Notes: generated by a model from the letters alone, not told the origin. A DNA stretch of 64,000 bases from Acinetobacter sp. C26M (GCF_023702675.1 NZ_CP098478.1:2046001-2110000); one strand, 5' to 3'; shown: positions 30,350 through 41,020, counted from the stretch's first letter. Numbers and translations: made by a program.

Positions 30350-32578
30350 GTGATTAATCGTCGTCAATTTTTAGCAAATACACTTAAAACTGGCTTTGGT
30401 GCTGCCGCTTTGACCACCTTTCCAGCTAGCATTCAAAAAGCATTAGCCATTCCTGCCAACAACAAAACAGGAACCATTCAAGATGTAGAGCATGTGGTGA
30501 TCTTGATGCAGGAAAACCGCTCATTTGACCATTACTTTGGAACATTAAAAGGCGTCCGCGGTTTTGCAGATCGTTTGACTATTCCTTTGCAAAATGGTCG
30601 CACTGTTTGGCAACAGCAACGCAGTAATGGTGCCTTACTAACACCCTTTCATTTAGATGGCTCAAGCAACAATGCGCAACGTGCACCAGGCACTAACCAT
30701 ACTTGGGTAGATAGCCAAAAAGCATGGGACAATGGCCGTATGTCAAACTGGCCAACCTATAAAACTGACTATGCCATGGGGTACTTCAAAGAACAGGAAA
30801 TTCCCTATCAATTTGCATTGGCAAATGCATTTACCATTTGTGATGCTTATCACTGCTCAATGCATACTGGGACAGATGCAAATCGCTCATTCCACTTAAC
30901 TGGCACCAATGGTGCAGTACCAACCAGCACTGCCTTTGTGAATAATGAATGGGACTGGATTGATGGCGATCCTAAAACAGTTGATGTTGGCTATACATGG
31001 AAAACCTATGCTGAACGCCTAGAAGAAGCAGGAATCAATTGGATTTGTTATCAAAATATGCCAGATGAATGGGGCGATAACATGCTAGGTGCCTTCCGTA
31101 CATTTAGAAAAGCCAACATCGATTCGGGTTATCCTGTTTCAAGTGGAGGTGCACCAAACAGCCCTTATAACGCAGCCGCGCAAAACTTGCCTTACAAAGC
31201 CTATGATGCAACCACGGATAATGCCAAGAATCCGCTTTATAAAGGCATTGCAAACACCTTACCTGGCAATAAACCTGAAGAGTTTTTAGATGCATTTAAA
31301 AATGATATCAAAACTGGCAAATTGCCACAGGTATCATGGATCAATGCGCCTTCAATTTATTGTGAACATCCTGGTCCATCTAGCCCAGTACAAGGTTCAT
31401 GGTTTATTCAGGAAATTTTAGATGCTTTAACAGCCGTGCCTGAAGTTTGGAGCAAAACCGTATTTCTGATCAATTTTGATGAAAATGATGGTTATTTTGA
31501 CCATGTTCCATCTCCATCAGCACCGACATTGCAAGCAGATAATACTTATGCAGGCAAATCAACCCTCAGCCAAGCAGATATGCGTCATGAATATTATGTG
31601 CATGATGCACCGCTAGGCAGTACCAGCCAACCTAAGAAGGACAATGCTGTTTATGGTCCTGGCCCCCGCGTTCCCTTATTTGTGATTTCACCTTGGAGTC
31701 GTGGGGGGATTGTCAACTCACAAGTATTTGATCATACCTCGGTATTGATGTTCCTCGAAAAACGGTTTGGCGTAAAAGAAAGTAATATCAGTCCTTATCG
31801 CCGTACGGTATGTGGAGATCTCACCTCTGCATTCAACTTTAAAACGCCAAATGAGGATGTACTACCAACACTAAACGGTAAACAAACCCGTGAACAAGCC
31901 GATCAACTGCGTAGCTCACAGCAGAAGTTACCCAATGTTCCAATTCCAAGCAATTTACAACTGCCAATTCAAGCCAGTGGTATCCGTCGTTCAAAAGCAC
32001 TTCCTTATGAATTGCATACCAGTGCACGCTGCCTGAATGACGGAACAGTCAAACTGCTGTTTTCAAATACAGGGACTCAAGGTGCGGTGTTTCATGTCTA
32101 CGACAAATTAAATTTAAGTCGAGTTCCACGCCGTTACATTGTAGAGGCAGGAAAAACTCTTGATGATGTCTGGAATGCACAAAAAGATAACCAAGGCTTA
32201 TACGATCTTTGGGTGATGGGCCCTAATGGCTTTCATCGACATTTCAAGGGTGATCTGAATCGTAATCAAGATCTGCAAATCAATCCTGAGATTCGTGTTT
32301 GCTATGATATTGCCAACGGCAATGTTTATGTCGATCTAAACAATACTGGCACTAAAGATATTGAGTTGGTTATTACGCCTGTGGTTTATCGTACTGATGC
32401 ACCACTGAAACTAACCGTAAAAGCAGGACAAAGCACCATTCAGCATTGGGAATTGAAAGATGCTTGGCAATGGTATGATTTTGCTGTGACTTGTACTCAA
32501 GATGCTAAGTTTTATCGTCGCTTTGCAGGTCGTGTTGAAACAGGTGAAGATTCTGTCAGTGACCCAGCAATGGTCTAG
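30350..32578 (+). CDS. plc: Phosphocholine-specific phospholipase C (Tat-exported)
   Basis: A 742-residue phosphoesterase-family enzyme that splits phosphatidylcholine into diacylglycerol and phosphocholine. It starts with GTG 30350 (AGGGA upstream). The N-terminus MINRRQFLANTLKTGFGAAA is a twin-arginine signal. The catalytic domain has HVVILMQENRSFDHYFG near the start, which carries metal-ligand residues, and later FDENDGYFDHVPSP and DHTSVLMFLEKRFG. Two C-terminal DUF756 beta domains follow (about 530-735). Acinetobacter has such enzymes as hemolytic virulence factors. It is followed by a clear terminator. Confidence 0.93.
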   Translation: MINRRQFLANTLKTGFGAAALTTFPASIQKALAIPANNKTGTIQDVEHVVILMQENRSFDHYFGTLKGVRGFADRLTIPLQNGRTVWQQQRSNGALLTPFHLDGSSNNAQRAPGTNHTWVDSQKAWDNGRMSNWPTYKTDYAMGYFKEQEIPYQFALANAFTICDAYHCSMHTGTDANRSFHLTGTNGAVPTSTAFVNNEWDWIDGDPKTVDVGYTWKTYAERLEEAGINWICYQNMPDEWGDNMLGAFRTFRKANIDSGYPVSSGGAPNSPYNAAAQNLPYKAYDATTDNAKNPLYKGIANTLPGNKPEEFLDAFKNDIKTGKLPQVSWINAPSIYCEHPGPSSPVQGSWFIQEILDALTAVPEVWSKTVFLINFDENDGYFDHVPSPSAPTLQADNTYAGKSTLSQADMRHEYYVHDAPLGSTSQPKKDNAVYGPGPRVPLFVISPWSRGGIVNSQVFDHTSVLMFLEKRFGVKESNISPYRRTVCGDLTSAFNFKTPNEDVLPTLNGKQTREQADQLRSSQQKLPNVPIPSNLQLPIQASGIRRSKALPYELHTSARCLNDGTVKLLFSNTGTQGAVFHVYDKLNLSRVPRRYIVEAGKTLDDVWNAQKDNQGLYDLWVMGPNGFHRHFKGDLNRNQDLQINPEIRVCYDIANGNVYVDLNNTGTKDIELVITPVVYRTDAPLKLTVKAGQSTIQHWELKDAWQWYDFAVTCTQDAKFYRRFAGRVETGEDSVSDPAMV

Positions 32579-32601
32579 GACTTAAAAAAGAATAATCACT
32601 T

Positions 32602-32640
32602 AAGCCCGTTCGGTTTTCCTAAAACTGTACGGGCTTTTAT
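32602..32640 (+). terminator. Terminator of the phospholipase gene
   Basis: AAGCCCGT (32602-32609) pairs with ACGGGCTT (32629-32636), with a further pairing inside the loop (GGTTTTCC region) and TTTTATTT after it. Confidence 0.8.
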
Positions 32641-32684
32641 TTCCTATATCAATCAGGTCTCATTCAGACTGGATACTCGAACTC

Positions 32685-33431
32685 TTAATTTTTATGCTGT
32701 AGCTTGTAACACTCATCCAAAGCCAGTTCATAATATTCAAGCCCTTCCTTTGCCGCTAAGAATGCTTTTCTTTGCAATACAGGATCTTTATCACATAAAC
32801 GCTTAATCAGCTCCATCGCCTCATAGGGATGAAGATCATCATAATGTGCATGTGCTCTTAGCCAAGCGAGAGAACGCTTATTAATATTGACTTCTGGGTG
32901 TTGGGTATAGGTTTGAATTCCTTTATAGACTTGAATGGTCCAATCACCAGTCGCCCACTCGATCGCGAGATTGGTTGCAGCAATACTCTCTGCCAGACTT
33001 CCACGAAAATTAACATCCCACAAGAAGTGATTCACCGCATTCATTGCAACAGGTGGTTTCACGTTATTCAACATCTCAACGGTTAGACCAAAGCCCCCCG
33101 CCCAGTCCTGATACCAGTTCAAATGTCGCTCCTCAACCTTGATGTTTTGAATCAGCCAGTCCCGGGTTTCCGTTACCCCATCCAGTGAAAAAGCAGTCGC
33201 TTTCGCTAAGGAACCTGCCATATAGGAAGGGAAATGCGCGACTAGAGGATAAAAATTCAATAAGGCTGAACGAAAGCATTCAAGGCTTAAACAGCCATTG
33301 GCCATATCTAAGAATAGCGGATGTTTACTCACCCGTTCTTTTGAGGGTAATAATTCATCCCAGAATCGTTGCGCCCAACCCGAATGGGGTGTAATTTCTA
33401 ATTTTGTTCCATATTGATTCATAGCAGTCAT
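32685..33431 (-). CDS. PqqC/TenA-like iron-containing redox enzyme
   Basis: A 248-residue all-helical protein of the TenA/PqqC/heme-oxygenase-like diiron superfamily. The Glu/His cluster VEERHLNWYQDW (about 100-111) and the late AHAHYDDLHPYEAMEL are placed as the metal-binding residues of that group. HPLFLDMANGCLSLECF and YPLVAHFPSYMAG are typical for the CADD/PqqC-like branch. Thiaminase activity is unlikely because the TenA active-site Cys is not evident. Substrate unknown. It is a single gene convergent with phospholipase C. Confidence 0.75.
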   Translation of the reverse strand: MTAMNQYGTKLEITPHSGWAQRFWDELLPSKERVSKHPLFLDMANGCLSLECFRSALLNFYPLVAHFPSYMAGSLAKATAFSLDGVTETRDWLIQNIKVEERHLNWYQDWAGGFGLTVEMLNNVKPPVAMNAVNHFLWDVNFRGSLAESIAATNLAIEWATGDWTIQVYKGIQTYTQHPEVNINKRSLAWLRAHAHYDDLHPYEAMELIKRLCDKDPVLQRKAFLAAKEGLEYYELALDECYKLQHKN

Positions 33432-33725
33432 TGCGATGCATCCTATTTCGTATGACTTAATCCAATCATCTTCGATGATTGCTGCTTTTTTATAAATTGT
33501 ATCCTAATATCGCAAAGATACAATCGCTTGTGATTTAGTTTGTAACAGTTTTTATTTCTTGAATCTAATTTAAACTTGAATCATTATATTAGGCAATGAC
33601 CCTTATATAAAAATTAATATTTTTTTATAATCTAATACACATTCCATTTAAATCAGTGTAACGTAGTAAAAAAATAATCCCTATTTTGACATTTATAACA
33701 ACATTTGGGAGTGGTGAGAGATAAG

Positions 33726-34955
33726 ATGAAGTTGAAAGCTTCCAATATTTTGGGACAAGAACAAATCGACTTGTTAATTTCTCGCGGGCTAAATTTAGTT
33801 TGGTTTCCTAAAGAATTAGAAGTGATCTATCGAGATCAGTATAGAAATGAGGCTGCGCATGAGTTCCGCTATCGCGCCCCTATTATTTTAGGTTTATATC
33901 TATTTCTAAGCTTCGGTATTTATCAGGTTTTACCTACAGACCTACGTATTACTTGGATGGCAACCTACGGTTGGGTGGGTATCATCATTACATTGGCATG
34001 GCTGCTTTCTTTCCTGCCTAGCATGAATAAGTGGTTTGATTACTATGTTTGCATCGGTTCAACGGGTGCTGTAGCAATCTCTTTCACCATCATTAACGTA
34101 TTGGAACAAGGACAAAATAATGTCCTGTTTCATGCTGCGATGATGTATGCCGTGGTCATCATCTATGCCTTTGTTGGAATGCGTTTTTATACTGCAATCA
34201 TTGCTGGATGGGTTGGTGGCCTCATTGGTATTATTGCCAGTACATGGTTTAGTGGTGCAATTGACTGGACATTCTTAAACCGTACATATACGTTCAGCAG
34301 TTTTCTGGGTATGGCACTTGCCTATGCGACTGATCGGCAACACCGTGAAAACTATCTGCAAAACTGTATGATCGAACTTAACCGCTTGGAATTGATGCGA
34401 CAAGCACAGCAACTCTCTATTTTGTCTCAACAAGATGCTTTAACGGGTCTCGCCAATCGACGCTACCTAGATGAAGTATTGGAAAATGAGTGGAAAAGAG
34501 CAACACGCCATGAAATGCCGATTACCATCATGATGATCGATATCGACTTTTTTAAGCTTTACAACGACACTTTGGGGCATATTCAAGGTGATCAGTGCTT
34601 ACGTCGAATTGCCATCATGTTGGGTTCCATCGCCTCTCGTAGCGGTGATCTTGCCGCACGTTATGGTGGAGAAGAGTTCCTGTTGTTATTTTCGATGACG
34701 GATCGAGATCAGGCCATCACTCAGGTACAAAGACTAATGGAGTTAGTACGTAATATTGGAATTTTGCACCCACGTAGCAATGTTTCAAAACATGTGACCA
34801 TTAGTGTAGGCGTTGCAACAATGGTTCCCTGTGTAGGTGACAGTCTTTCTGAGTTTGTTGCACAAGCAGATCATGCATTATATATCGCAAAAAGTAATGG
34901 TCGTAATCAATATCATATTGCAACATCAGATAATATGATTTCTGAAGCTTTATAA
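33726..34955 (+). CDS. Membrane-bound diguanylate cyclase (GGDEF)
   Basis: From ATG 33726 (GAGA 6 nt upstream; a TTG at 33705 is less likely) a 409-residue protein. About six membrane segments fill residues 45-205 (a MASE-like sensor without a name I can give), then a short coiled coil and the GGDEF domain (about 240-400). The active motif is ARYGGEEFLLLF, and an RSGD five residues upstream is the inhibitory I-site, so feedback by c-di-GMP is expected. It synthesises c-di-GMP and so controls motility and biofilm. It stands alone, convergent with aroC. Confidence 0.93.
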   Translation: MKLKASNILGQEQIDLLISRGLNLVWFPKELEVIYRDQYRNEAAHEFRYRAPIILGLYLFLSFGIYQVLPTDLRITWMATYGWVGIIITLAWLLSFLPSMNKWFDYYVCIGSTGAVAISFTIINVLEQGQNNVLFHAAMMYAVVIIYAFVGMRFYTAIIAGWVGGLIGIIASTWFSGAIDWTFLNRTYTFSSFLGMALAYATDRQHRENYLQNCMIELNRLELMRQAQQLSILSQQDALTGLANRRYLDEVLENEWKRATRHEMPITIMMIDIDFFKLYNDTLGHIQGDQCLRRIAIMLGSIASRSGDLAARYGGEEFLLLFSMTDRDQAITQVQRLMELVRNIGILHPRSNVSKHVTISVGVATMVPCVGDSLSEFVAQADHALYIAKSNGRNQYHIATSDNMISEAL

Positions 34956-35020
34956 TTGATCCATTATTATTAAATGAATATTAAACTAATATTTAATTAA
35001 AGTACTTTAAAATGTGATGC

Positions 35021-35056
35021 AAGCCGCAGATATAATAAATTATATGTGCGGCTTAA
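35021..35056. terminator. Terminator between the GGDEF gene and aroC
   Basis: AAGCCGCA (35021-35028) pairs with TGCGGCTT (35047-35054) and the inside also pairs (ATATAATAAATTATAT). It lies between two convergent genes. Confidence 0.75.
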
Positions 35057-35064
35057 TATTTTTG

Positions 35065-36156
35065 TTACGGTTCGATTGGTTTAAATGGAGCAACAACATC
35101 TGCATTCTGTGCACGATGTCTTAAAAAGTGATCCATTAACACGATCGCTAACATCGCTTCTGCGATTGGCGTAGCACGCACCCCAACACACGGATCATGA
35201 CGACCTTTGGTCAATACATCGGTATTTTCTCGCTCAATCGTAATGGTTTTACCTGGTGTGGTAATACTTGCAGTTGGTTTCAACGCAATCGCCACACGAA
35301 TGCTTTGACCGCTTGAGATTCCACCTAAGATACCACCTGCATGATTAGCAAGGAATCCATCTGTCGTCAGTTCATCACGAGTTTCATGTCCAAATTGTCC
35401 TGCTACAGCAAAACCATCACCAATCTCAACGCCTTTAACCGCATTGATACTCATCATGGCATGGGCGATATCTGCATCTAAACGATCAAATACAGGCTCA
35501 CCCCAACCCACAGGCACTTTTTCCGCAACAATTTCAAGCTTGGCTCCACAACTGGTTCCTTGCTCACGTAAAGCGGTTACGAGTTGCTCGAAACGAGGAA
35601 CCGCATCCACATCACCACAGAAAAATGGATTGTTTGGTACTTCTGCCCAATCCAGTTTTTCAGCGACTTCATTACCAATTTGTGTGACATGTCCACGAAT
35701 ATCAATACCAAATTTTTCAGCAAGATATTTCTTAGCAATTGCACCTGCCGCAACACGCATCGCCGTTTCACGGGCGCTCGAACGACCGCCACCACGATAA
35801 TCACGGAAACCGTATTTCTGAGTGTAAGTGTAATCCGCATGGCCTGGACGGAAAGTTTGAGCGATATTGCCGTAGTCTTTTGATTTCTGATCCGTATTAC
35901 GGATCAATAAACCAATCGATGTTCCTGTGGTTTTACCTTCAAAAACACCCGAGATAATCTCAACTTGATCTGGTTCTTTACGTTGCGTTGCAAACTTCGA
36001 AGTTCCCGGTTTACGGCGATCTAAATCTTTTTGCAGATCGGCTTCACAAAGCTCAAGACCAGGCGGCACGCCATCGACAATCGCCATCAAGCCTGCACCA
36101 TGTGACTCACCACAGGTCGTTACTCGAAACAGTTGCCCAATACTATTCCCTGCCAT
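35065..36156 (-). CDS. aroC: Chorismate synthase
   Basis: A 363-residue FMN-dependent enzyme that makes chorismate from EPSP, the last common step of aromatic biosynthesis. The signatures are clear: [20 protein letters not shown] at the start, then [34 protein letters not shown] and GGISSGQSI. Length is typical. It follows prmB by 11 bp on the same strand, an arrangement common in gamma-proteobacteria. Confidence 0.97.
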   Translation of the reverse strand: MAGNSIGQLFRVTTCGESHGAGLMAIVDGVPPGLELCEADLQKDLDRRKPGTSKFATQRKEPDQVEIISGVFEGKTTGTSIGLLIRNTDQKSKDYGNIAQTFRPGHADYTYTQKYGFRDYRGGGRSSARETAMRVAAGAIAKKYLAEKFGIDIRGHVTQIGNEVAEKLDWAEVPNNPFFCGDVDAVPRFEQLVTALREQGTSCGAKLEIVAEKVPVGWGEPVFDRLDADIAHAMMSINAVKGVEIGDGFAVAGQFGHETRDELTTDGFLANHAGGILGGISSGQSIRVAIALKPTASITTPGKTITIERENTDVLTKGRHDPCVGVRATPIAEAMLAIVLMDHFLRHRAQNADVVAPFKPIEP

Positions 36157-36167
36157 GCTTTAACCCC

Positions 36168-37178
36168 TTAGTTTTGAACTGATTGCTGAAATACTTCTTT
36201 ATAACGACGGCATTGTTCAGCAGTTAAAGCAAAAATACCAGAACCGCCTTTTTGGAAAGTTAACCAATGGAAGTCAACTGTATTGAAGTTCTGACGCATT
36301 GCCCACTCAGAATTCCCCACCTCAATCACGATCAAACCATCTTCAGTTAAATAATCAGCGGCTTGAGCTAACATCTTGCGGACTAGATCTAAGCCATCTT
36401 GACCTGCAGCCAGTGCAAGTTCAGGTTCATGCAAGAATTCTTCTGGTAAATCAGCCATATCTTCTGCATCCACATACGGTGGATTACTGACGATCAGGTC
36501 ATATTGATTTTCAGCAGGAATTTTTGAGAATAAGTCAGATTCAAGCAACGCAACTTGGTACTGCTTATCGTGATGCTCAGTGTTGATAGAAGCCACTTCC
36601 AACGCTTCTTTTGAAATATCAGTCGCGTCGACTTCTGATTCTGGATATGCATAAGCCAATGCAATCGCAATACAACCCGAACCTGTACACATATCTAAAA
36701 TACGTTGTGGTGTTTTTGGATTGTTATTTTCAGGCAAATTGTTTAATGCTTCCAGCATACGTCCATTTTCATCTAGGCAGTATGGCGCAAAACGTTGTTC
36801 AATCAACTCAGCAATCGGTGAACGTGGAATCAAGACACGCTCATCTACATAGAACGGCTTATTGAAGAAATAAGCCAAGTTCAATAAATACGAAGTAGGA
36901 ATACGATCATTGATACGACGTTCTAACAAGCTCAAAAATTCTGCTTTTTCGCTTGGTAAAAGTTTGGCATCCAAAATTTCAGCATCTGCTTTCCATTCAA
37001 GTGATAGCGTTTGCAGTACCAGTGCAGAACTCTCTGCAAAATAATCTTGAGTACCTTGACCTAAGTGTGCGTCATATTGACGAAGTGCGGTTACCCCAAA
37101 ACGAACAAAATCTCGAATGGTTACTAGGTTTTCAGCCGCTTCTTGTAAATGTTCAGGGCTGATTGTAGGTCGCTCCAC
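36168..37178 (-). CDS. prmB: 50S ribosomal protein L3 glutamine methyltransferase
   Basis: A 336-residue SAM-dependent methyltransferase of the HemK family. The NPPY motif, SNPPYVDAEDMADLPEEF, positions the Gln side chain. The SAM motif ILDMCTGSGCIAIALAYAYP is near residue 165. The N-terminal helical substrate-binding domain and the neighbouring aroC favour PrmB over PrmC. It modifies Gln150 of L3 in E. coli. Confidence 0.93.
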   Translation of the reverse strand: MERPTISPEHLQEAAENLVTIRDFVRFGVTALRQYDAHLGQGTQDYFAESSALVLQTLSLEWKADAEILDAKLLPSEKAEFLSLLERRINDRIPTSYLLNLAYFFNKPFYVDERVLIPRSPIAELIEQRFAPYCLDENGRMLEALNNLPENNNPKTPQRILDMCTGSGCIAIALAYAYPESEVDATDISKEALEVASINTEHHDKQYQVALLESDLFSKIPAENQYDLIVSNPPYVDAEDMADLPEEFLHEPELALAAGQDGLDLVRKMLAQAADYLTEDGLIVIEVGNSEWAMRQNFNTVDFHWLTFQKGGSGIFALTAEQCRRYKEVFQQSVQN

Positions 37179-37245
37179 TTAGGCGTCTCCAAAAGTGCTA
37201 ATTGCAAAACGCTTTATTCTAACGGGATTAAGGTCGTTTTAACAA

Positions 37246-37275
37246 TAAAAAAACCGCCTCTCTACAAGAAGCGGT
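37246..37275 (-). terminator. Terminator of trpB
   Basis: Read leftwards, ACCGCTTC and its partner GCGGT form an imperfect stem followed by seven T. It lies 28 bp beyond the trpB stop. Confidence 0.65.
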
Positions 37276-37303
37276 CAATTAAAACCAGATATTGGATAAG
37301 AAC

Positions 37304-38509
37304 TTATAGACCTAGCTTTTCAGCTACATAATCAGAGTCTTTATCACCACGACCTGACAGGTTGACCACGATCTTAATACGCTTATCCATTTTAGGTGCT
37401 TCTCGTAACGCCCAAGCTACAGCATGTGAACTTTCCAAAGCAGGTACAATGCCCTCAACACGAGAAAGTGTCATAAAAGCATCTAAACATTCCTGATCAG
37501 TTGCAGTTTCATATTGCACACGACCTAACTCTTTAAGAAAACTATGTTGTGGACCAACACCTGGGTAATCCAATCCTGAAGCGATTGAATGAACAGGTAG
37601 CGGCTCACCGTTATCATCTTCCAGTACATAACAGGCCATTCCATGAATTTGGCCTGGTTTACCTAAAGTTAAGGTTGCAGAGTGCTTATCAGTCTCTAGA
37701 CCATGACCAGCTGGCTCAACACCTACCAATTTTACTTCTGGTACATTTAAAAATGCAGTAAATGCACCAATCGCATTAGAACCACCACCGACACAGGCAA
37801 CCACATAATCTGGATTCTGACCGAAACGTTCATTCGATTGAGCTTTGATTTCATTACCGATAATCGACTGGAAGTCACGTACCATTTTTGGAAACGGGTG
37901 TGGACCGACCACAGAACCAATGGCATAGATATAGTTTTTAGGGTCTTTTAAATATTCTTCAAAAGCGCTATCCACCGCATCTTTTAAAGTTGCTGTCCCT
38001 TGAGTCACTGAAACCAGTTTAGCACCCAAGATTTTCATCTTCACAACATTCGGATGTTCTTTTTCAATATCGACCTGCCCCATGTGGATTTCACATGGGA
38101 TACCGACCAACGCACAAGCCGTTGCCAAAGCCACGCCATGTTGACCAGCACCTGTTTCAGCGATGACTTTACTCTTGCCCATATATTTGGCAAGCAAGGC
38201 TTCGCCCAAACAATGGTTAATCTTGTGAGCACCCGTATGGTTAAGATCTTCACGTTTCAGATAAATCTGCGCACCACCCAATTGATCAGACAGGCGCTTG
38301 GCATGGAACAATGGACTTGGACGACCTACATAGTTTTTGAATAAGTCATTTAACTCATCTTTAAACTCATCCGTATGACGAATCTCTTCGTAGGCCGCAT
38401 TAATTTCATCCATTGCTTCTTTTAAATGTGGTGGAATGAACTGACCACCAAAGTTCCCAAAGAAACCTGCTTCATTCGGCAAAGCAACGCCATTAATTTG
38501 ATGTTCCAT
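37304..38509 (-). CDS. trpB: Tryptophan synthase beta chain
   Basis: A 401-residue PLP enzyme that joins indole and serine. It shows the PLP lysine in [12 protein letters not shown] (about residue 92), the catalytic Glu in [11 protein letters not shown], and the phosphate-binding loop [12 protein letters not shown]. The sequence follows the bacterial TrpB1 type that partners TrpA. No trpA or trpF is adjacent; the neighbours are prmB and a VWA gene. It either works with a TrpA encoded elsewhere or is a second beta chain. The Asn usually following HKIN is His here. Confidence 0.93.
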   Translation of the reverse strand: MEHQINGVALPNEAGFFGNFGGQFIPPHLKEAMDEINAAYEEIRHTDEFKDELNDLFKNYVGRPSPLFHAKRLSDQLGGAQIYLKREDLNHTGAHKINHCLGEALLAKYMGKSKVIAETGAGQHGVALATACALVGIPCEIHMGQVDIEKEHPNVVKMKILGAKLVSVTQGTATLKDAVDSAFEEYLKDPKNYIYAIGSVVGPHPFPKMVRDFQSIIGNEIKAQSNERFGQNPDYVVACVGGGSNAIGAFTAFLNVPEVKLVGVEPAGHGLETDKHSATLTLGKPGQIHGMACYVLEDDNGEPLPVHSIASGLDYPGVGPQHSFLKELGRVQYETATDQECLDAFMTLSRVEGIVPALESSHAVAWALREAPKMDKRIKIVVNLSGRGDKDSDYVAEKLGL

Positions 38510-38546
38510 GTCTTTTTCCTGTTCTTATAAAGTTTTAATATAAATT

Positions 38547-39734
38547 TTAACGTGAAAGATAACGGGTCATGTCCTCAAGGCCCTTCAAGGTCATTGGAAA
38601 CATGTGATTCTCAAAAATTTCTTTAATCCAGTTAATGGTCTGGGTGTAATGCCAATAAGCTTCCATTTCAGGGTTCAGCCAAGCGGTTTTGTCGAAATGC
38701 TGACGTAAACGCCTAAGCCACACTTCACCCGATTCTTCATTCATATATTCAACTGAACCACCCGCAGATTTTAATTCATACGGTGCCATACTGGCATCAC
38801 CGACTACAATGACCCGATAATCACGACCATAGGTATGGAACAGATCCCATGTATTCATTCGTGTTGAACTACGACGATGGTTATCCTTCCATACATGATC
38901 ATACAAACAGTTATGAAAGTAGAAATATTCGAGGGTTTTAAACTCTGATTTGGCTGCACTGAATAGCTTTTCACACTCGGCAATATAGGCATCCATTGAA
39001 CCACCAACATCAAACAGTATTAACACTTTAATACGGTTACGACGCTCTGGAACCAACTGGACATCCAAGATCCCTTGCTTGGCTGTCTCACGAATGGTGC
39101 CATCAACATCAAGCTCTTCAGCAGCCCCTTGTCGCGCAAACTTACGCAAACGACGTAAAGCGATTTGCATCTGACGCGTACCCAAAACTTGATCATCATC
39201 AAGATTTTGGTATTTACGTTGTTCCCAAACTTTAACCGCTGAACGTTTACGCCCTGGCCCACCGATGCGAACACCTTCAGGATGGTCACCAAAAGCACCA
39301 AAAGGCGAAGTTCCTCCAGTGCCAATCATACGATTGCCACCCTGATGCTTTTTATGCTGTTCACGTAAGCGTTCTTCCAGCATTTTCATCAGTTCTTCGA
39401 GAGAACCTGCTTTTTTTAATTCTTCACGCTGCTCAGGTGTAAGGTGCTTTTCTAATAGCTCGAGATCAAACCAATCTTTAGGTAACTTATGAACTTGTTT
39501 CAGCAACTCATCCAAATCAAAAGTTTCGATGCCATCAAAATAATCTTTCATGGCACGATCAAACTTATCAAAAAAGCGCTCATCTTTGACCAAAACGGTT
39601 TTAGCCAACTGATAGAATTGTTCCTGATCTGCAAACACAAGACCTGACGCTACCGCCTGATTAAGATCAATGAGCTCGCGTGTTGTTACAGGTACGCCAT
39701 ATTTGCGTAAGGTGTAAAACAATCGCACAAACAT
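38547..39734 (-). CDS. VWA-domain protein (CoxE-like) partner of MoxR ATPase
   Basis: A 395-residue cytoplasmic protein. The N-terminal half is helical and charged; the C-terminal half is a von Willebrand A-like domain. The metal-site motif is FDVGGSMDAYI (DxGxS in place of DxSxS), near residue 243. It lies 12 bp after a MoxR-type AAA ATPase. Such MoxR-VWA pairs act as chaperones inserting cofactors or remodelling complexes; the client here is not known. No membrane segments. Confidence 0.87.
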   Translation of the reverse strand: MFVRLFYTLRKYGVPVTTRELIDLNQAVASGLVFADQEQFYQLAKTVLVKDERFFDKFDRAMKDYFDGIETFDLDELLKQVHKLPKDWFDLELLEKHLTPEQREELKKAGSLEELMKMLEERLREQHKKHQGGNRMIGTGGTSPFGAFGDHPEGVRIGGPGRKRSAVKVWEQRKYQNLDDDQVLGTRQMQIALRRLRKFARQGAAEELDVDGTIRETAKQGILDVQLVPERRNRIKVLILFDVGGSMDAYIAECEKLFSAAKSEFKTLEYFYFHNCLYDHVWKDNHRRSSTRMNTWDLFHTYGRDYRVIVVGDASMAPYELKSAGGSVEYMNEESGEVWLRRLRQHFDKTAWLNPEMEAYWHYTQTINWIKEIFENHMFPMTLKGLEDMTRYLSR

Positions 39735-39746
39735 TTGTAAACACTC

Positions 39747-40598
39747 TTAACGGCGTGACATAAAGGCTAAACGTTCAAGTAATTGCACATCTTGTTCATT
39801 TTTAATTAAGGCACCATACAAAGGTGGAATCGCCTTTGATTTATCGTGGTTACGCAATACATCTTCAGGCATATCATCTGCCATCAACAAGCTTAACCAG
39901 TCGATCAGTTCAGACGTTGAAGGTGGTTTCTTCAAATTCGGAACTTCACGTAATTTAAAGAACACCTGTAATGCTTCACTGACTAAGGTATTTGAAATAT
40001 TCGGGAAATGTACTGCGATAATGTCACGCATGGTTGCATCATCTGGGAACTCGATATAATGGAAGAAGCAACGACGCAAAAATGCATCTGGTAGCTCTTT
40101 CTCATTATTCGAGGTAATAATCACGATTGGGCGTTGTGTTGCAGTAATGGTCTCGCCTGTCTCATAAACATAAAATGACATTTTGTCGAGTTCATGCAAT
40201 AAGTCATTTGGGAATTCAATATCTGCCTTGTCGATTTCATCAATCAACAATACACAACGCTCTTCGCTGGTAAATGCTTCCCACAATTTACCGGGTTTAA
40301 TATAGTTTTTAATATCGTAGACACGATCATCACCTAACTGGCTATCACGCAAACGTGATACAGCATCATATTCATACAAACCTTGCTGCGCTTTAGTTGT
40401 AGATTTGATATGCCAAGTAATCAGCTTCAAACCCAAACTTTCCGCGACTTGCTCTGCAAGTAGGGTTTTACCTGTACCTGGTTCACCTTTCACCAATAAT
40501 GGTTTCTGTAAGGCACGAGCAGCTTTCACTGCAAGTTTCAGGCTATCGGTCGCAATATATTGATCTGTACCAGTGAAGTGTTGTGTATCAGCAGACAT
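39747..40598 (-). CDS. MoxR-family AAA+ ATPase
   Basis: A 283-residue ATPase with Walker A GEPGTGKTLLAEQ (about 38-50), Walker B VLLIDEIDKADIEF and sensor ITSNNEKELPDAFLRRCFF, which includes an arginine finger. MoxR proteins work with VWA-domain proteins, and the next gene encodes one. The first gene upstream encodes a small membrane protein 35 bp away. Confidence 0.92.
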   Translation of the reverse strand: MSADTQHFTGTDQYIATDSLKLAVKAARALQKPLLVKGEPGTGKTLLAEQVAESLGLKLITWHIKSTTKAQQGLYEYDAVSRLRDSQLGDDRVYDIKNYIKPGKLWEAFTSEERCVLLIDEIDKADIEFPNDLLHELDKMSFYVYETGETITATQRPIVIITSNNEKELPDAFLRRCFFHYIEFPDDATMRDIIAVHFPNISNTLVSEALQVFFKLREVPNLKKPPSTSELIDWLSLLMADDMPEDVLRNHDKSKAIPPLYGALIKNEQDVQLLERLAFMSRR

Positions 40599-40633
40599 TT
40601 TAAAACCTTATTTTTCTATATTTAACATCGTAT

Positions 40634-41020
40634 CTAAACTGAACGTGCAGTTTTATTTGCAGTGTATTTTGACCAGCAGAAGCCGATCAGTAACCCCGTA
40701 CCAATGACAAATAAAATCAATGATAAGTTTGACCAGACTAAGACATGCTCTTTAGTAAGTACACCAAAAAGCAAACCAAAAATTGCTGGTGCTAAGGCCG
40801 AGTTTGGACCTTCAGAAATTGTTGGAGTCGCAAGAATTGCAAAGGCAATAATCCAAAGGATGCCACCAATTGGATTGGGTAGCCGTGACATCAAACGATA
40901 CCAGCACCACAATGCAATGAGCGTTCCTGTAACATAAACAATGATCGCAACATTTTCTTCAGGAAACTGATCCAGTACTGAAAGAATGTTTGACCAAATT
41001 GCTGTTAAAGTTTCAAGCAC
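40634..41020 (-). CDS. Four-span membrane protein of unknown function
   Basis: A 128-residue hydrophobic protein with about four membrane segments ([38 protein letters not shown], and two more after residue 60) and a short basic tail. It overlaps the ycgL gene by 8 bp and precedes moxR by 35 bp, so it is probably co-transcribed with both. I recognise no family. Confidence 0.75.
   Translation of the reverse strand: MLETLTAIWSNILSVLDQFPEENVAIIVYVTGTLIALWCWYRLMSRLPNPIGGILWIIAFAILATPTISEGPNSALAPAIFGLLFGVLTKEHVLVWSNLSLILFVIGTGLLIGFCWSKYTANKTARSV

Noticed and set aside
32685..33431. TenA thiaminase II
   Set aside because: The sequence follows the PqqC/CADD-like branch, and the TenA catalytic Cys is not evident; no thiamine genes or TPP riboswitch nearby.
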